The notes beneath the pieces were generated by a model that had not been told where the DNA came from, made no database searches, and saw nothing but the letters and a program-made list of their open reading frames with translations. This document shows positions 32,652-42,616 of a DNA stretch of 64,000 nt, piece after piece (positions within the stretch are counted from its first letter, which is position 1; each line of letters opens with the position of its first letter). The stretch covers positions 496,001 to 560,000 of the forward strand of contig CP139909.1 of NCBI GenBank assembly GCA_039829965.1. The letters run 5' to 3'. This stretch comes from Buchnera aphidicola (Chaetogeoica yunlongensis) (GTDB lineage Bacteria; Pseudomonadota; Gammaproteobacteria; Enterobacterales; Enterobacteriaceae). The translations under genes and the position numbers were made by a program.

Positions 32652-33227
32652 ATGAAAATTAATTTTCAAAATCATTTTTTAATCGCTATGCCTGGATTAA
32701 AACATCCACTTTTCAAACATTCTGTAATTTATATGTTTAAACATGATAATCGTGGAGCTATGGGTATAATAATTAACAAAAAAATTGAAAATTTAACCAT
32801 AAAAAAAGTTTTATATCAATTAAAAATTAATATTCACACATCTTCTAAAATATCTCAAAAACATAACTATCCTGTAATTATAGGAGGCCCTGTATTAGAA
32901 GATAGAGGATTTATCTTACATACATCTTTTAAAAAAAAATTTACTTCTAGCACTACTATATCTCAAGACATAAGTATCACTACTTCAAGAGATGTTTTAG
33001 AACATATAGCTAATTTAAATGTTCCACAAAAAATATTACTAGCATTAGGATATTGTTTATGGCACAAAAATCAATTAGAATATGAAATCGCTAACAACAT
33101 ATGGTTAACTACACCTGCTGATATAAAAATAATATTTGAAACACCATTTTCTGAAAGATGGATTCGATCCGCAAAAAATATAGGAATTAATATGTCACAA
33201 TTAACATCTGAAATAGGACATGCATAA
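32652..33227 (+). CDS. yqgE: YqgE/AlgH family protein of unknown function
   Basis: This is a conserved protein of 191 residues (E. coli YqgE 187). The family signature is clear: NHFLIAMPGLKHPLFKHSVI, GAMGIIINKKIEN and the VIIGGPVLEDRGFILH block, plus LALGYCLWHKNQLEYEI. The molecular function is not established for this family; it is commonly linked to ruvX, as here. The ruvX start lies inside its last codons. Confidence 0.95.
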   Translation: MKINFQNHFLIAMPGLKHPLFKHSVIYMFKHDNRGAMGIIINKKIENLTIKKVLYQLKINIHTSSKISQKHNYPVIIGGPVLEDRGFILHTSFKKKFTSSTTISQDISITTSRDVLEHIANLNVPQKILLALGYCLWHKNQLEYEIANNIWLTTPADIKIIFETPFSERWIRSAKNIGINMSQLTSEIGHA

Positions 33228-33654
33228 AAAAAACTATATGATTATAATAGCTTTTGATTTCGGAACTAAAAATATCGGTGTTGCTGTTGGACAAACATAT
33301 ACTAATACCGCACATTCTCTCCCTTCAATAAAAACTAAAAATAATCAAGAACAATTTAAAAAAATATTCAATGAATGGCAACCAAACATTGTTGTGGTAG
33401 GAAATCCACTTAATATAAATGGAACAAAACAAACAATCACTAAAAAATCAGAAATGTTCTCACAAACATTAAAAAAAATATTTAATATTCCAGTTTTATT
33501 ACATGACGAAAGATTGAGCACTGTAGAAGCAAAAAGTATATTATTTGAAAAATATGGATATAAGTCTCTAACCAAAAACAGAGTAGATTCTATGGCGGCA
33601 GTAATAATATTAGAAAGTTGGTTGTCATATTCTCATGATAAAGTTTTATCTTAA
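33220..33654 (+). CDS. ruvX: RuvX/YqgF, putative Holliday junction resolvase / pre-16S rRNA nuclease
   Basis: This is an RNase H-fold nuclease family implicated in 16S rRNA 5'-end processing and, by annotation, in Holliday junction resolution. It has 144 residues from the ATG at 33220, or 138 from the ATG at 33238 (E. coli YqgF 138). The catalytic motif IIAFDFGTKNIGVAVGQ contains the first Asp, followed by LLHDERLSTVEA and a third acidic site in RVDSMAA. The first ATG overlaps the yqgE stop and suggests coupling; the choice between the two is open. Confidence 0.94.
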   Translation: MHKKNYMIIIAFDFGTKNIGVAVGQTYTNTAHSLPSIKTKNNQEQFKKIFNEWQPNIVVVGNPLNINGTKQTITKKSEMFSQTLKKIFNIPVLLHDERLSTVEAKSILFEKYGYKSLTKNRVDSMAAVIILESWLSYSHDKVLS

Positions 33655-33691
33655 TTTGTCTACAAATAATACTTTAGAAAACTCTATAAAA

Positions 33692-33731
33692 TATATGAAT
33701 ATAAAAATTTCATGAATTTTATATTCATATA
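33692..33731. terminator. 15-bp perfect inverted repeat between convergent ruvX and leuA
   Basis: Arms 33692-33706 and 33717-33731 are perfectly complementary (core TATGAATATAAAA / TTTTATATTCATA) around a 10-nt loop that itself contains TTCATGAA. The element lies 38 nt after the ruvX stop, in the convergent gap before the leuA 3' end. It could stop transcription from both sides or be a leftover of the leu cluster's arrival. No strong T-run follows, so a terminator role is a guess. Confidence 0.4.
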
Positions 33732-33935
33732 ATAATAACCTAAATTATAACATCTTAATATTAAATATTAATATTTAAAATTTATTTTATAAACGTCAAT
33801 AAAAATTTATTCACATAAAAAGAATTATTTATATAATTTTATTAAAGTATTTATATACCAAAATATCATATTAGTATAAAAATTACAAACTTGAATCTAA
33901 ATATTAATACTCATAAATAACAAAATTCTAAAATA

Positions 33936-35099
33936 TTAATTCTTTTTAACTTTATGTAAAAAAATCAATTTTTCTAATTCATAATCACATACATTTCCTT
34001 TTTTATCTGCTATTCTTAAAAAATCCAAATATAAAGTGTCTATATTATAATCACTATCCTCATAACCCATAATTTTTATATGATGCCTTAAAGCTGCACG
34101 ACCAGATCTAGAGGTCAAATTTAATGGTAACGATTTTAAACCGATAGTTTCTGGTTTTATAATTTCATAGTTTTCTCTATTTTTTAGCACTCCATCTTGA
34201 TGAATACCTGATGAATGTAAAAAAGCATTGCTACCCACTATTGCTTTATTCGCAGGAATAGGTATATTACAAATAGAACTTATTAACTTACTAGTACTAT
34301 AAATTCTATTATATTTTATATTTGTATGAAAATTTAAAATACTTTTTCTAACTTTAATAGCCATTAATATTTCTTCTAATGCAGCATTACCCGCTCGTTC
34401 TCCTATTCCAATAATTGTACCTTCAATTTGTCTTGCACCTGATTGAATAGCAGAAATAGAATTAGCTACCGCCATACCTAAATCATTATGACAATGAACA
34501 GATATTATTGCTTGATCAATATTAGGAATTTTATGAAAAAGAGTAGTGATTATATTACTAAATTCACTTGGAATAGTATAACCAACTGTATCAGGAATAT
34601 TAACAGTCTTTACTCCCATTTTTATAACTAATTCTACAACACGACACAAATTATCTATAGAAGTTCTTCCAGCGTCTTCACAAGAAAATTCAATATCATC
34701 AGTATATTTTTGAGCTCTTTTTACAGCAAACGTAATCATCTCTATAATTTGATCAAAAGTTTTTCTTAATTTTGATTTTATGTGTAAAGAAGATGTACCT
34801 AAAAATATATGAATTCTAAAAAATTTTGCCGGTTTCATAGCTCTAGCAGCCACATCTATATCGTTAGCCATACATCTAGCTAAACTACAAATTTTAGAAT
34901 CTTTAATTTCAGACGAAATTACTTGAACCGACTTAAAATCTCCAGGAGAAGAAATTGGAAATCCCGCTTCAATCACGTCTACACCTAATTTTTCTAACGC
35001 ATAAGAAATTTTTAACTTTTCTTTAACACTTAAACTAGCTCTAAGAGATTGCTCACCATCTCTTAATGTTGTATCGAAAATTATTAATTTTTGAGTCAT
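33936..35099 (-). CDS. leuA: 2-isopropylmalate synthase lacking the C-terminal regulatory domain
   Basis: LeuA makes 2-isopropylmalate from 2-oxoisovalerate and acetyl-CoA, the committed step to leucine. The catalytic barrel is intact: [10 protein letters not shown] at residues 9-18, the Zn/substrate histidines in SVHCHNDLG, and [21 protein letters not shown]. The product ends at residue 387 ([10 protein letters not shown]), whereas E. coli LeuA has 523. The missing part is the C-terminal domain that binds leucine for feedback inhibition. Just past the stop, in frame, codons 33935-33915 read YFRILLF, resembling E. coli HFRLDYF at the same place, so the truncation looks like a nonsense mutation. 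It is last in leuB-leuC-leuD-leuA, 367 nt after leuD. Confidence 0.93.
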   Translation of the reverse strand: MTQKLIIFDTTLRDGEQSLRASLSVKEKLKISYALEKLGVDVIEAGFPISSPGDFKSVQVISSEIKDSKICSLARCMANDIDVAARAMKPAKFFRIHIFLGTSSLHIKSKLRKTFDQIIEMITFAVKRAQKYTDDIEFSCEDAGRTSIDNLCRVVELVIKMGVKTVNIPDTVGYTIPSEFSNIITTLFHKIPNIDQAIISVHCHNDLGMAVANSISAIQSGARQIEGTIIGIGERAGNAALEEILMAIKVRKSILNFHTNIKYNRIYSTSKLISSICNIPIPANKAIVGSNAFLHSSGIHQDGVLKNRENYEIIKPETIGLKSLPLNLTSRSGRAALRHHIKIMGYEDSDYNIDTLYLDFLRIADKKGNVCDYELEKLIFLHKVKKN

Positions 35100-35466
35100 T
35101 TAATTTTCCATAAAATATATTTTATAATAAAATATACCTGTTTTTTTACTAAATATTTTAAATAACCTTTTTTTTAAAAAATCATTTTAAAATTAAACAC
35201 TAAAAATTATATATATTTGTATTATAAAATTTTTTAGGCATTCATACCTTCATAACTTAAAATACTACAACTTAATAACAACAAAAAAAATTTTCATGTA
35301 AAATAATAAATAATATAGAATTTTATCTTTTATAAAATAAAATCTTTCAATTAATTACAAACATAAATCTAAATATCATTTAACATAATATTTAAAAAAA
35401 ATCAAAAATTCTAAAATATTTAAAAAAAATACTAATAAAGATTTCATAAACACTAATTTTTATAAA
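35100..35466. other. Non-coding spacer between leuD and leuA
   Basis: 367 nt of AT-rich sequence inside the leu cluster. In a leuABCD plasmid opened between leuA and leuB, this spacer would correspond to the former rep/origin segment, but I recognise no repA fragment. A GGA 7-10 nt before the leuA ATG is the only clear signal, with an imperfect AT palindrome around 35320-35345. Confidence 0.45.
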
Positions 35467-36069
35467 TTATTTTAAAAAATTAGGAATATTATTTTCGTAA
35501 CTAGATATTTTAGAACAATATTGTAAAGTTAAATCTATATCATCTAATCCATTCATTAAACAATATTTACAAAAATTATCAATAATAAAATCATATTTTT
35601 CGTTATTTATTAATATTTTACTATTTATTAAATCAACATACATTATAATTCCAACGTTTTTATAAATTATTTCAAACAAAATATTTATCTTATCTTTAGA
35701 TAAAGAAATAGGTAATAATCCATTTTTTAAACTATTATTATAAAATATATCAGAAAAACTAATAGCAATAACTACCTTAAAACCATAATCAACTAATGAC
35801 CATACTGCGTGCTCTCTTGAAGATCCACATCCAAAATTTTCACGAGACAATAAAATTGTTCCATCTTTATAAATATTACTATTTAAAATAAATTTTTTAT
35901 TTAGAATAGTGCTCTTATCATCAATATATCTCCAATCATTAAATAAATACTTACCAAACCCATTTTTAGTAATTTTTTTTAAAAATTGTTTAGGAATAAT
36001 TACATCTGTATCAACATTAGATTTATCTAAAGGAACTACAATACCAGAATGATTTACAAATTTTGACAT
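35467..36069 (-). CDS. leuD: 3-isopropylmalate dehydratase, small subunit
   Basis: LeuD is the swivel subunit that, with LeuC, isomerises 2- to 3-isopropylmalate. It has 200 residues from the ATG at 36067-36069 (E. coli 201). A TTG one codon upstream lies at a slightly better distance from GAGG and would give 201. Characteristic parts are NVDTDVIIPKQFLKKITKNG, LSRENFGCGSSREHAVW and SDIFYNNSLKNGLLP. It starts 33 nt after leuC. Confidence 0.96.
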   Translation of the reverse strand: MSKFVNHSGIVVPLDKSNVDTDVIIPKQFLKKITKNGFGKYLFNDWRYIDDKSTILNKKFILNSNIYKDGTILLSRENFGCGSSREHAVWSLVDYGFKVVIAISFSDIFYNNSLKNGLLPISLSKDKINILFEIIYKNVGIIMYVDLINSKILINNEKYDFIIDNFCKYCLMNGLDDIDLTLQYCSKISSYENNIPNFLK

Positions 36070-36102
36070 CAATTTTATTACCTCTATACACTAATTTCAA
36101 AC

Positions 36103-37500
36103 TTATAAATTTCTAATATCAACAAAACGACCAAACAATGCAGCTGCAGCAGCCATAACAGGACTCACTAAATGCGTTCTACCGCCTTTTCCTTGACGTC
36201 CCTCAAAATTTCTATTACTCGTAGAAGCACAACGCTCTTTATATTTTAAACGATCATTATTCATAGCTAAACACATGGAACATCCAGAATAACGCCATTC
36301 AAATCCAGATTCTTTAAAAATTCTATCTAATCCTTCATTCTCAGCTTGCAATCTAACTAATTCAGATCCAGGCACTACAATAGCATGTACTGAACTACAT
36401 ATTTTTTTATTTTTAATTATCTTCGCTGCTTCTCGCAAATCTTCTATTCTAGAATTAGTACACGAACCAATAAAAACTTTCTGTATAAACACATCAGTCA
36501 AATACATTCCAGATTTTAAATCCATATATATTAATGCATTTTTAGCAGAATTTTTTTCTATAGGATCAGAATAAGATTCTAATTCAGGAATAGGTTCATC
36601 AATAGAAACCACTTGACTAGGATTTGTTCCCCAAGTTATTTGAGGTGATAAAGATGATACATCTATATTGAATTCTTTATCAAATATTACACCTGGATCA
36701 GACTTTAATTTTTTCCAATAATTTATAGATAAACTCCAATTTGTTCCTCGAGGAGAATACCTTCTATTTTTTAAATAAGAAAAAGTTATTTCATCTGGAG
36801 CAATAATTCCAGATTTAGCTCCCATCTCAATAGACATATTACATAATGTCATCCTACTCTCCATACTTAATTGAGAAATAACATTACCAGAAAATTCTAT
36901 AATATACCCAGAACCACCAGAAACACCTAATTTTTTTATTATAAATAATGCTATATCTTTCGCTGTAATTTGATTACGCAAAATACCACTCACTATTATA
37001 CGCATATTTTTTAAACAACTTTGTTTCAACGTCTGTGTTGCTAAAACGTGTTCCACCTCTGAAGTTCCAATTCCAAATGCTAATGCTCCAAAAGCACCAT
37101 GAGTTGAAGTGTGTGAATCACCACATACAATAGTCATACCCGGTAAAGTAAGACCTAATTCAGGCCCGATAACATGTACAATACCTTGATTAGGATTACT
37201 TAAATCAAATAATTTAATATTTGATTTCTTACAATTTTTTATTAACTCTTTCATTTGTAATTCAGCTAAAAATCCTGAACCATGAATATTTCTATCAACA
37301 GTTGAAACATTATGATCCATTGTTGCAAAAGTTTTTTCAGGTCTTCGAACTTTTCTGTTTTTTGAAAACAAAGAAGAAAATGCTTGTGGAGACGTAACTT
37401 CATGTATTAAATGTAAATCAATATATATTATTGGCAATTGACTATCATCTTTATACACAATATGAGAATCATATAATTTTTGATATAATGTTTTTTTCAT
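36103..37500 (-). CDS. leuC: 3-isopropylmalate dehydratase, large subunit (4Fe-4S)
   Basis: LeuC is the aconitase-type catalytic subunit of isopropylmalate isomerase. It has 465 residues (E. coli 466). Cluster ligands are present: Cys in [17 protein letters not shown] and two in [14 protein letters not shown]. It also has [31 protein letters not shown] and [17 protein letters not shown]. It overlaps the extended 3' end of leuB by 32 nt. Cluster delivery would rely on Fe-S carriers such as NfuA. Confidence 0.97.
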   Translation of the reverse strand: MKKTLYQKLYDSHIVYKDDSQLPIIYIDLHLIHEVTSPQAFSSLFSKNRKVRRPEKTFATMDHNVSTVDRNIHGSGFLAELQMKELIKNCKKSNIKLFDLSNPNQGIVHVIGPELGLTLPGMTIVCGDSHTSTHGAFGALAFGIGTSEVEHVLATQTLKQSCLKNMRIIVSGILRNQITAKDIALFIIKKLGVSGGSGYIIEFSGNVISQLSMESRMTLCNMSIEMGAKSGIIAPDEITFSYLKNRRYSPRGTNWSLSINYWKKLKSDPGVIFDKEFNIDVSSLSPQITWGTNPSQVVSIDEPIPELESYSDPIEKNSAKNALIYMDLKSGMYLTDVFIQKVFIGSCTNSRIEDLREAAKIIKNKKICSSVHAIVVPGSELVRLQAENEGLDRIFKESGFEWRYSGCSMCLAMNNDRLKYKERCASTSNRNFEGRQGKGGRTHLVSPVMAAAAALFGRFVDIRNL

Positions 37501-38596
37501 TTTTATATATTCTATCTACTAATATTTCAGAAATAATATCACCCATTTTACTGGTACTAACAAACTCATTTGTTTCCGAAATATCTCGAGTACGATAACC
37601 TAAATTTAATGCTTCTGTTACAGATAAATCAATTAAATCAGCTACATAATCCAATTTAAAACTATATCGCATCATCATAGAAATTGAAAGAATTTGTGCT
37701 ATAGGATTAGCAATATTTTTGTCTTGAATATCTGGTGCTGATCCTCCAGCTGGTTCATACAAACCAAAATTACTACTATTTAAACTAGCAGATGGTAACA
37801 ACCCTATAGATCCAGTAACTGCAGCACATTCATCAGATAATATATCACCAAATAAATTAGAACATAATAATACATCAAATTGACTAGGATCTTTTATAAT
37901 TTGCATAGCAGCATTATCAATATATAAATGTGATAAAACTACTTTAGGATACTCTTTAGATACCTTGCTAACAGTTTTTCTCCAAAGTGTAGAACTTTCT
38001 AAAACATTCGATTTATCAATAGAAGTAACATGAAATCTACGCTTCAAAGCTAAAGAAAAAGCTATATGTGCTATTTTTTTTATTTCAACTTCAGAATACA
38101 TTTCAGTATCAAAAGCAAATTTATTACCTTGTCTGTCACTGCATGTATCAGAATAACCAAAATATATACCTCCAATTAATTCACGAACACATAAAATGTC
38201 ACATCCTTTACTAATAATACTACTCCTTAAAGGAGATAATTGTTCTAATCCAAAATATACTTTTGCTAATCTTAAATTAGCAAATAAATTAAAATATTTC
38301 CTTAAAGGTAATAAAGCTGATCTTTCTGGTTGCAAATGAGATGGTAAATTCATCCATTTAGGACCTCCTACAGCTCCAAAAAGAATAGCATTAGAAGCTC
38401 TACAACCATTTAATGTGGCTTTAGGTAACGCAATACCCTGTTTATCTATTGCAACCCCTCCAATATCAAATTCTTTAGTTTCAATATCTAATGACAATTT
38501 AGACTTCAATATTCTTAAAATCTTATATCCTTCTCTTATAATCTCTGGCCCAATTCCATCTCCAGGTAAAATTGCTATTTTGTACTTTTGTTTCAT
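37469..38596 (-). CDS. leuB: 3-isopropylmalate dehydrogenase
   Basis: LeuB oxidises and decarboxylates 3-isopropylmalate with NAD to 2-oxoisocaproate, the precursor of leucine. It has 375 residues (E. coli 363). [15 protein letters not shown] at the N-terminus and [20 protein letters not shown] are intact. The C-terminus carries about 11 extra residues that read into leuC, making a 32-nt overlap. It is the first gene of the leuBCD-A run. Confidence 0.97.
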   Translation of the reverse strand: MKQKYKIAILPGDGIGPEIIREGYKILRILKSKLSLDIETKEFDIGGVAIDKQGIALPKATLNGCRASNAILFGAVGGPKWMNLPSHLQPERSALLPLRKYFNLFANLRLAKVYFGLEQLSPLRSSIISKGCDILCVRELIGGIYFGYSDTCSDRQGNKFAFDTEMYSEVEIKKIAHIAFSLALKRRFHVTSIDKSNVLESSTLWRKTVSKVSKEYPKVVLSHLYIDNAAMQIIKDPSQFDVLLCSNLFGDILSDECAAVTGSIGLLPSASLNSSNFGLYEPAGGSAPDIQDKNIANPIAQILSISMMMRYSFKLDYVADLIDLSVTEALNLGYRTRDISETNEFVSTSKMGDIISEILVDRIYKNEKNIISKII

Positions 38597-39256
38597 AAAT
38601 AATTACTTACATTAATAAAAAAATTAATAAAATATATATAATATAGATAATTTTTTGTAATTAAAATTAACACTAATAACAAAAACCTAGATTAAATTAT
38701 TAAAACTACTAATTAATTAGACAAAATATACATTTAAAATCAAATATTACTGTACCGTACTGAAAAATTTAATTATAGAAAAATATTTTAATCTATATAG
38801 CAATCACTAACTATATTAAATTTTTATATCAAACAAATAACATTAATATAAATTATTTTATGTAAAGATTAAATTACTTTTTAAAAATTGATATTTTAAA
38901 TCACTCATATTATATATATAATATTAATATTAATACACATTAATTGTTACTCATAAAAGTTTAAAAAAAATAAACTATTTTTCTGCAAAATATTCTTTTT
39001 ATATATAAAAACAATCTTTTTATAAAAATATGTAAAAATACAAAAAATTTTATATAAATCAATTATTAACTAAAAACATTCAAATTTAAATTCAAAATTA
39101 ATATGAAATTTTTATCACCATAAAAATAAAATTTTAATAATAAAAATTAAAAAAAATCATTTAATAAATTATTTTACCTATAACACATAAAATATTTAAC
39201 CAATAATAGCATGACATAACTAAAAAAAAATATGAAACAATAAATTCAAATAATAT
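38597..39256. other. Non-coding stretch between leuB and hemW
   Basis: About 660 nt between divergent genes. It must contain the promoter for the leu cluster and one junction of the cluster with ancestral chromosome. I see no ORF, repA remnant, direct repeat matching the other end, or confident promoter. Confidence 0.5.
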
Positions 39257-40410
39257 ATGAAAAAAATTATTCTATACGATAGAACTATATCACCAATTAG
39301 TCTGTATATCGATATTCCATGGTATATAAAAAAATATAAATTTACTAATATAGACTTATCCAAATATAACAATAAACACGAAAAAAAATATATTCATCAC
39401 CTGTTAGAAGATCTCAAACAAGAAACAATAATCATTCCAAATAGAAAAATTAACACTATTTTCATTGGAGGAGAAATACCTAATATACTTAATCACAATT
39501 CAATAAAATACTTGTTAAAACATATAAAAAAAATTACATCTGTTTCTAAAAATACAGAAATAACTATAGAATGCAATATTGATAAATTAAATATAAAAAA
39601 AATGTTAAATTATAAAAAATCCGGAATAAATAGATTTTCTATAAAAATAAATACATTTAATAATAAACACTTACGTTTATTAGATAAATCATACACTTCT
39701 AAAAAAATTTTAAACACTATTAATCAAACCAATATAAAAAAATTAAAAAATGTAAATCTAGATATCACATATGGATTTCCTAAACAAACATTAAAAGAAG
39801 CGTTATTAGACTTAAAAATGGCAATTTTTTTAAAACCAACACATATCTCTTGGAGTGAGTTTTCCACTGAACCACAAACCAAGTTATATCAAAACCCACC
39901 TAAATTACCCAATGAAAATATAATATACAAAATATTTAAAAAAGGAAATTCTATGCTGAAAAAATCAGGATATCAAAGATATGCAATATCATCATATTCG
40001 AAAATAAATTATAAATGTAAACATAATATAAATTATTGGAAATTTGGAGACTATATAGGAATAGGTTGTAATGCCCATGGAAAAGTCACACATAACAACG
40101 GAAACAAAATAATTAGGACTATTAAACAAAAAAACTTCAAAATTTTTACAAAAGGTAATTATATTTATAAAAAAAAATTGTATCTAAAAAAGAACTTCCA
40201 CTAGAATTTTTTATAAATAATACTCAATTATATTATCCTATAAGAAAAATAAATTTTAAAAAATTCACTAATTTATCTGAAAAATACATACAATATGAAA
40301 TTAAACAAGCAAAATCTAAAAATTACTTAATAGAAACAAAAAATTTTTGGATAATAACAAAAAAAGGCCATAATTTTTTAGATTCACTATTAGAAATATT
40401 TATAAAATAA
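39257..40410 (+). pseudogene. hemW: Decaying hemW (radical-SAM heme chaperone homologue), frameshifted
   Basis: HemW family members are radical-SAM-fold proteins involved in heme delivery. The match to E. coli HemW is clear: HISW-like THISWSEF, NYWKFGDYIGIGCNAHGKV, and at the end ITKKGHNFLDSLLEIF. The 4Fe-4S motif CxxxCxxC is lost. The segment IDIPWYIKKYKFTN has Tyr23, Tyr27 and Thr30 where E. coli IHIPWCVQKCPYC has the three cysteines, and GGGTP reads GGEIP. A first frame stops at 40204. The rest continues in another frame after an A run of nine (40169-40177); one added A would restore 384 codons. So the protein is at least non-radical-SAM and probably nonfunctional, unless slippage rescues the frame. 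Confidence 0.88.
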
Positions 40411-40496
40411 ATACTTTATAATTATTTAAAACATTTTAGATGAAATAAAATTTTTATAAATGTTTGCTAAAAATTTTGTAAATTTAAAAATATTTT

Positions 40497-41177
40497 TTAA
40501 CATTCTGATCTAAATTTTAAATCAAAAATTTTATTTCCTAAAATAATTCCTCTATTTTCAAATCTAGTGATAATACGAGAATTAGGTCTAACAATAAAAT
40601 CACCTGTTTTAGATAAATTAATGTATTCCGTAAAATTTTTTATTTCATTCAAAATACTTTTAGCATAATCTTGAACATCTGTAACTATATGAAGACATCC
40701 TTGAAATATCAATTTCTTTAATACTATTTTTAATAATTTATTTTGAACTATTCTTCTTTTATGATGACGTTTTTTTGGCCAAGGATCAGGAAAAAAACAC
40801 TGAACTTCAAATAAACTATTATTTGGAATCATAAATAACATCACATCCATTGCATTATAAAAAATAATTCTTATATTTTTTAAATTGTATTTTTCTATAT
40901 TTCGTAAACATGATATAATACCATGAATATATAATTCAATTCCTATAAAATTAATACAGGGATTTTTTAAAGCCATATCAATCAAAGAATCACCCGAACC
41001 AAAACCAATTTCTAATATTAATGGATTTGAATTTTTAAAAATAGAATAAAAATCCAAATATGAATAATTAAAGTTTATTCCGTATTTAGGAAAAACCGAG
41101 TCCAAAAAATCAGATTGATTTTGTGTTAATCTTTTTCTACTTCTAGATACATAACTTCTAACTGAATGTATAATCAT
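40497..41177 (-). CDS. trmB: tRNA (guanine-N7-)-methyltransferase
   Basis: TrmB makes m7G46 in the tRNA variable loop. It has 226 residues (E. coli 239). The SAM-binding motif LEIGFGSGDSLIDMA (around residue 55) and the family motif CFFPDPWPKKRHHKRRIVQ are intact, as is the C-terminal ITRFENRG segment. It is divergent from mutY, as in E. coli. Confidence 0.97.
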   Translation of the reverse strand: MIIHSVRSYVSRSRKRLTQNQSDFLDSVFPKYGINFNYSYLDFYSIFKNSNPLILEIGFGSGDSLIDMALKNPCINFIGIELYIHGIISCLRNIEKYNLKNIRIIFYNAMDVMLFMIPNNSLFEVQCFFPDPWPKKRHHKRRIVQNKLLKIVLKKLIFQGCLHIVTDVQDYAKSILNEIKNFTEYINLSKTGDFIVRPNSRIITRFENRGIILGNKIFDLKFRSEC

Positions 41178-41314
41178 ATTATATTTAGATATAATTATAA
41201 ACTATTGAAAAAATTCTTTATAATATAAATCTATTACCAATATATTTTAAAATTTTCTAATTTTTAGAATTAAATACTATATCATAAAATTATACTAAAA
41301 TTTAAAAAAACATT

Positions 41315-42346
41315 ATGACGTCATTAAAATTTTTTCAAAAAATTTTAAATTGGTTTCATTTTCATGGCAGAAAAAATTTACCATGGCAAATAAAAAAAAA
41401 TCCATATAAAGTATGGATTTCAGAAATTATGTTACAACAAACACAAGTAAATACTGTGATTCCATATTATAAAAACTTTATAAAATTATTACCAAATACC
41501 AAAATTTTATCAGAAACTTCTCTAGATACCATCCTAAATATTTGGAGTGGATTAGGATATTATGCAAGAGCTAAAAATATTTATAAAACATCAAAAATTC
41601 TTAAAGAAAAATTTTGTAACAAACTCCCCAATAACTTTAATGATATTATAAAACTTCCTGGCATTGGAAAATCAACAGCAGGAGCAATCCTATCGTTTGG
41701 ATTTAATTTATACTCTTGTATATTAGATGGAAATATAAAAAGAGTTTTAATTCGATACTATGGTATAAATATAAACGACAAAAAATTAGAAAAGTTATTA
41801 TGGAAAAAAATACAATCTCTAACTCCCATACACAACACAGCTAAATTTAATCAAGCATGTATGGATGTAGGATCTCTTATCTGTAAAAAATCCAACCCTA
41901 AATGCAATATCTGCCCATTATATAACACATGTGAATCTTTTAAAAATAAACAATTACTAACTATTTATCATAAAAAAAAAATTATCTCTATAACAACAAA
42001 AAAGACTTGGTTTTTAATAGTACAATACCACACACGTATTTTTTTAGAAAAACAAAATGATTCTAAAATATGGAAAAATCTATTTTGTTTTCCTAAATTT
42101 TCATGCCAAAATAAAGTTTCTCTATGGATAAAAAAACACGATATTAAAATAAATCAAACACTCGCACTAAAAAATTTTCAACATGCATTATCAAATCTGA
42201 AATTATATATTATTCCTATATGGATAAAAATCAATCATCATTCAATCATCTCAAAAAATAATAAACTGTGGTATGATCTCGAAAAACCACAAAATATTGG
42301 ATTACCAAAACCTATCATAAAAATACTTAATAAAATATACCTATAA
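41315..42346 (+). CDS. mutY: MutY adenine DNA glycosylase
   Basis: MutY removes adenine mispaired with 8-oxoguanine. It has 343 residues (E. coli 350). Catalytic Glu37 is in EIMLQQTQV and Asp138 in ILDGN. The helix-hairpin-helix LPGIGKSTAGAI is intact, as are the 4Fe-4S ligands Cys190, Cys197, Cys200 and Cys206 (spacing 6-2-5). The C-terminal 8-oxoG recognition domain is present but diverged. yggX follows 33 nt downstream. Confidence 0.97.
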   Translation: MTSLKFFQKILNWFHFHGRKNLPWQIKKNPYKVWISEIMLQQTQVNTVIPYYKNFIKLLPNTKILSETSLDTILNIWSGLGYYARAKNIYKTSKILKEKFCNKLPNNFNDIIKLPGIGKSTAGAILSFGFNLYSCILDGNIKRVLIRYYGININDKKLEKLLWKKIQSLTPIHNTAKFNQACMDVGSLICKKSNPKCNICPLYNTCESFKNKQLLTIYHKKKIISITTKKTWFLIVQYHTRIFLEKQNDSKIWKNLFCFPKFSCQNKVSLWIKKHDIKINQTLALKNFQHALSNLKLYIIPIWIKINHHSIISKNNKLWYDLEKPQNIGLPKPIIKILNKIYL

Positions 42347-42379
42347 TTTAAAATAAAATAAGAAACTTTTGATAACTAT

Positions 42380-42616
42380 ATGAAAAAAAAAATTTTTTGT
42401 TCGTATTTTCAAAAATACAAAACAAAATTAGAATTTCCACCTTATCCTGGAAAATTAGGAAAAAAAATTTACCATGAAATTTCTAAAAAAGCATGGGAAA
42501 AATGGATATTACAACAAACAATTATCATTAACGAAAAAAAATTAAATATGCTTAATATAAATGATCGACAAATACTAGAAACATATATGAAAAATTTTTT
42601 ATTTAAAACAAAATAA
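42380..42616 (+). CDS. yggX: YggX, Fe(II)-trafficking protein (short)
   Basis: YggX is a small protein linked to iron trafficking and protection of Fe-S proteins from oxidation. It has 78 residues (E. coli 91). IFCSYFQKYKTKLEFPPYPG, the conserved Cys near the start and INEKKLNMLNINDRQILE match. The last 13 residues of the E. coli protein are missing. It sits directly after mutY, an Fe-S enzyme, as in E. coli, and is followed by a terminator-like hairpin. Confidence 0.94.
   Translation: MKKKIFCSYFQKYKTKLEFPPYPGKLGKKIYHEISKKAWEKWILQQTIIINEKKLNMLNINDRQILETYMKNFLFKTK

Noticed and set aside
35100..35466. Possible repA or plasmid origin remnant between leuD and leuA
   Set aside because: I could not recognise any RepA motif or iteron, so the plasmid origin rests on gene order only.
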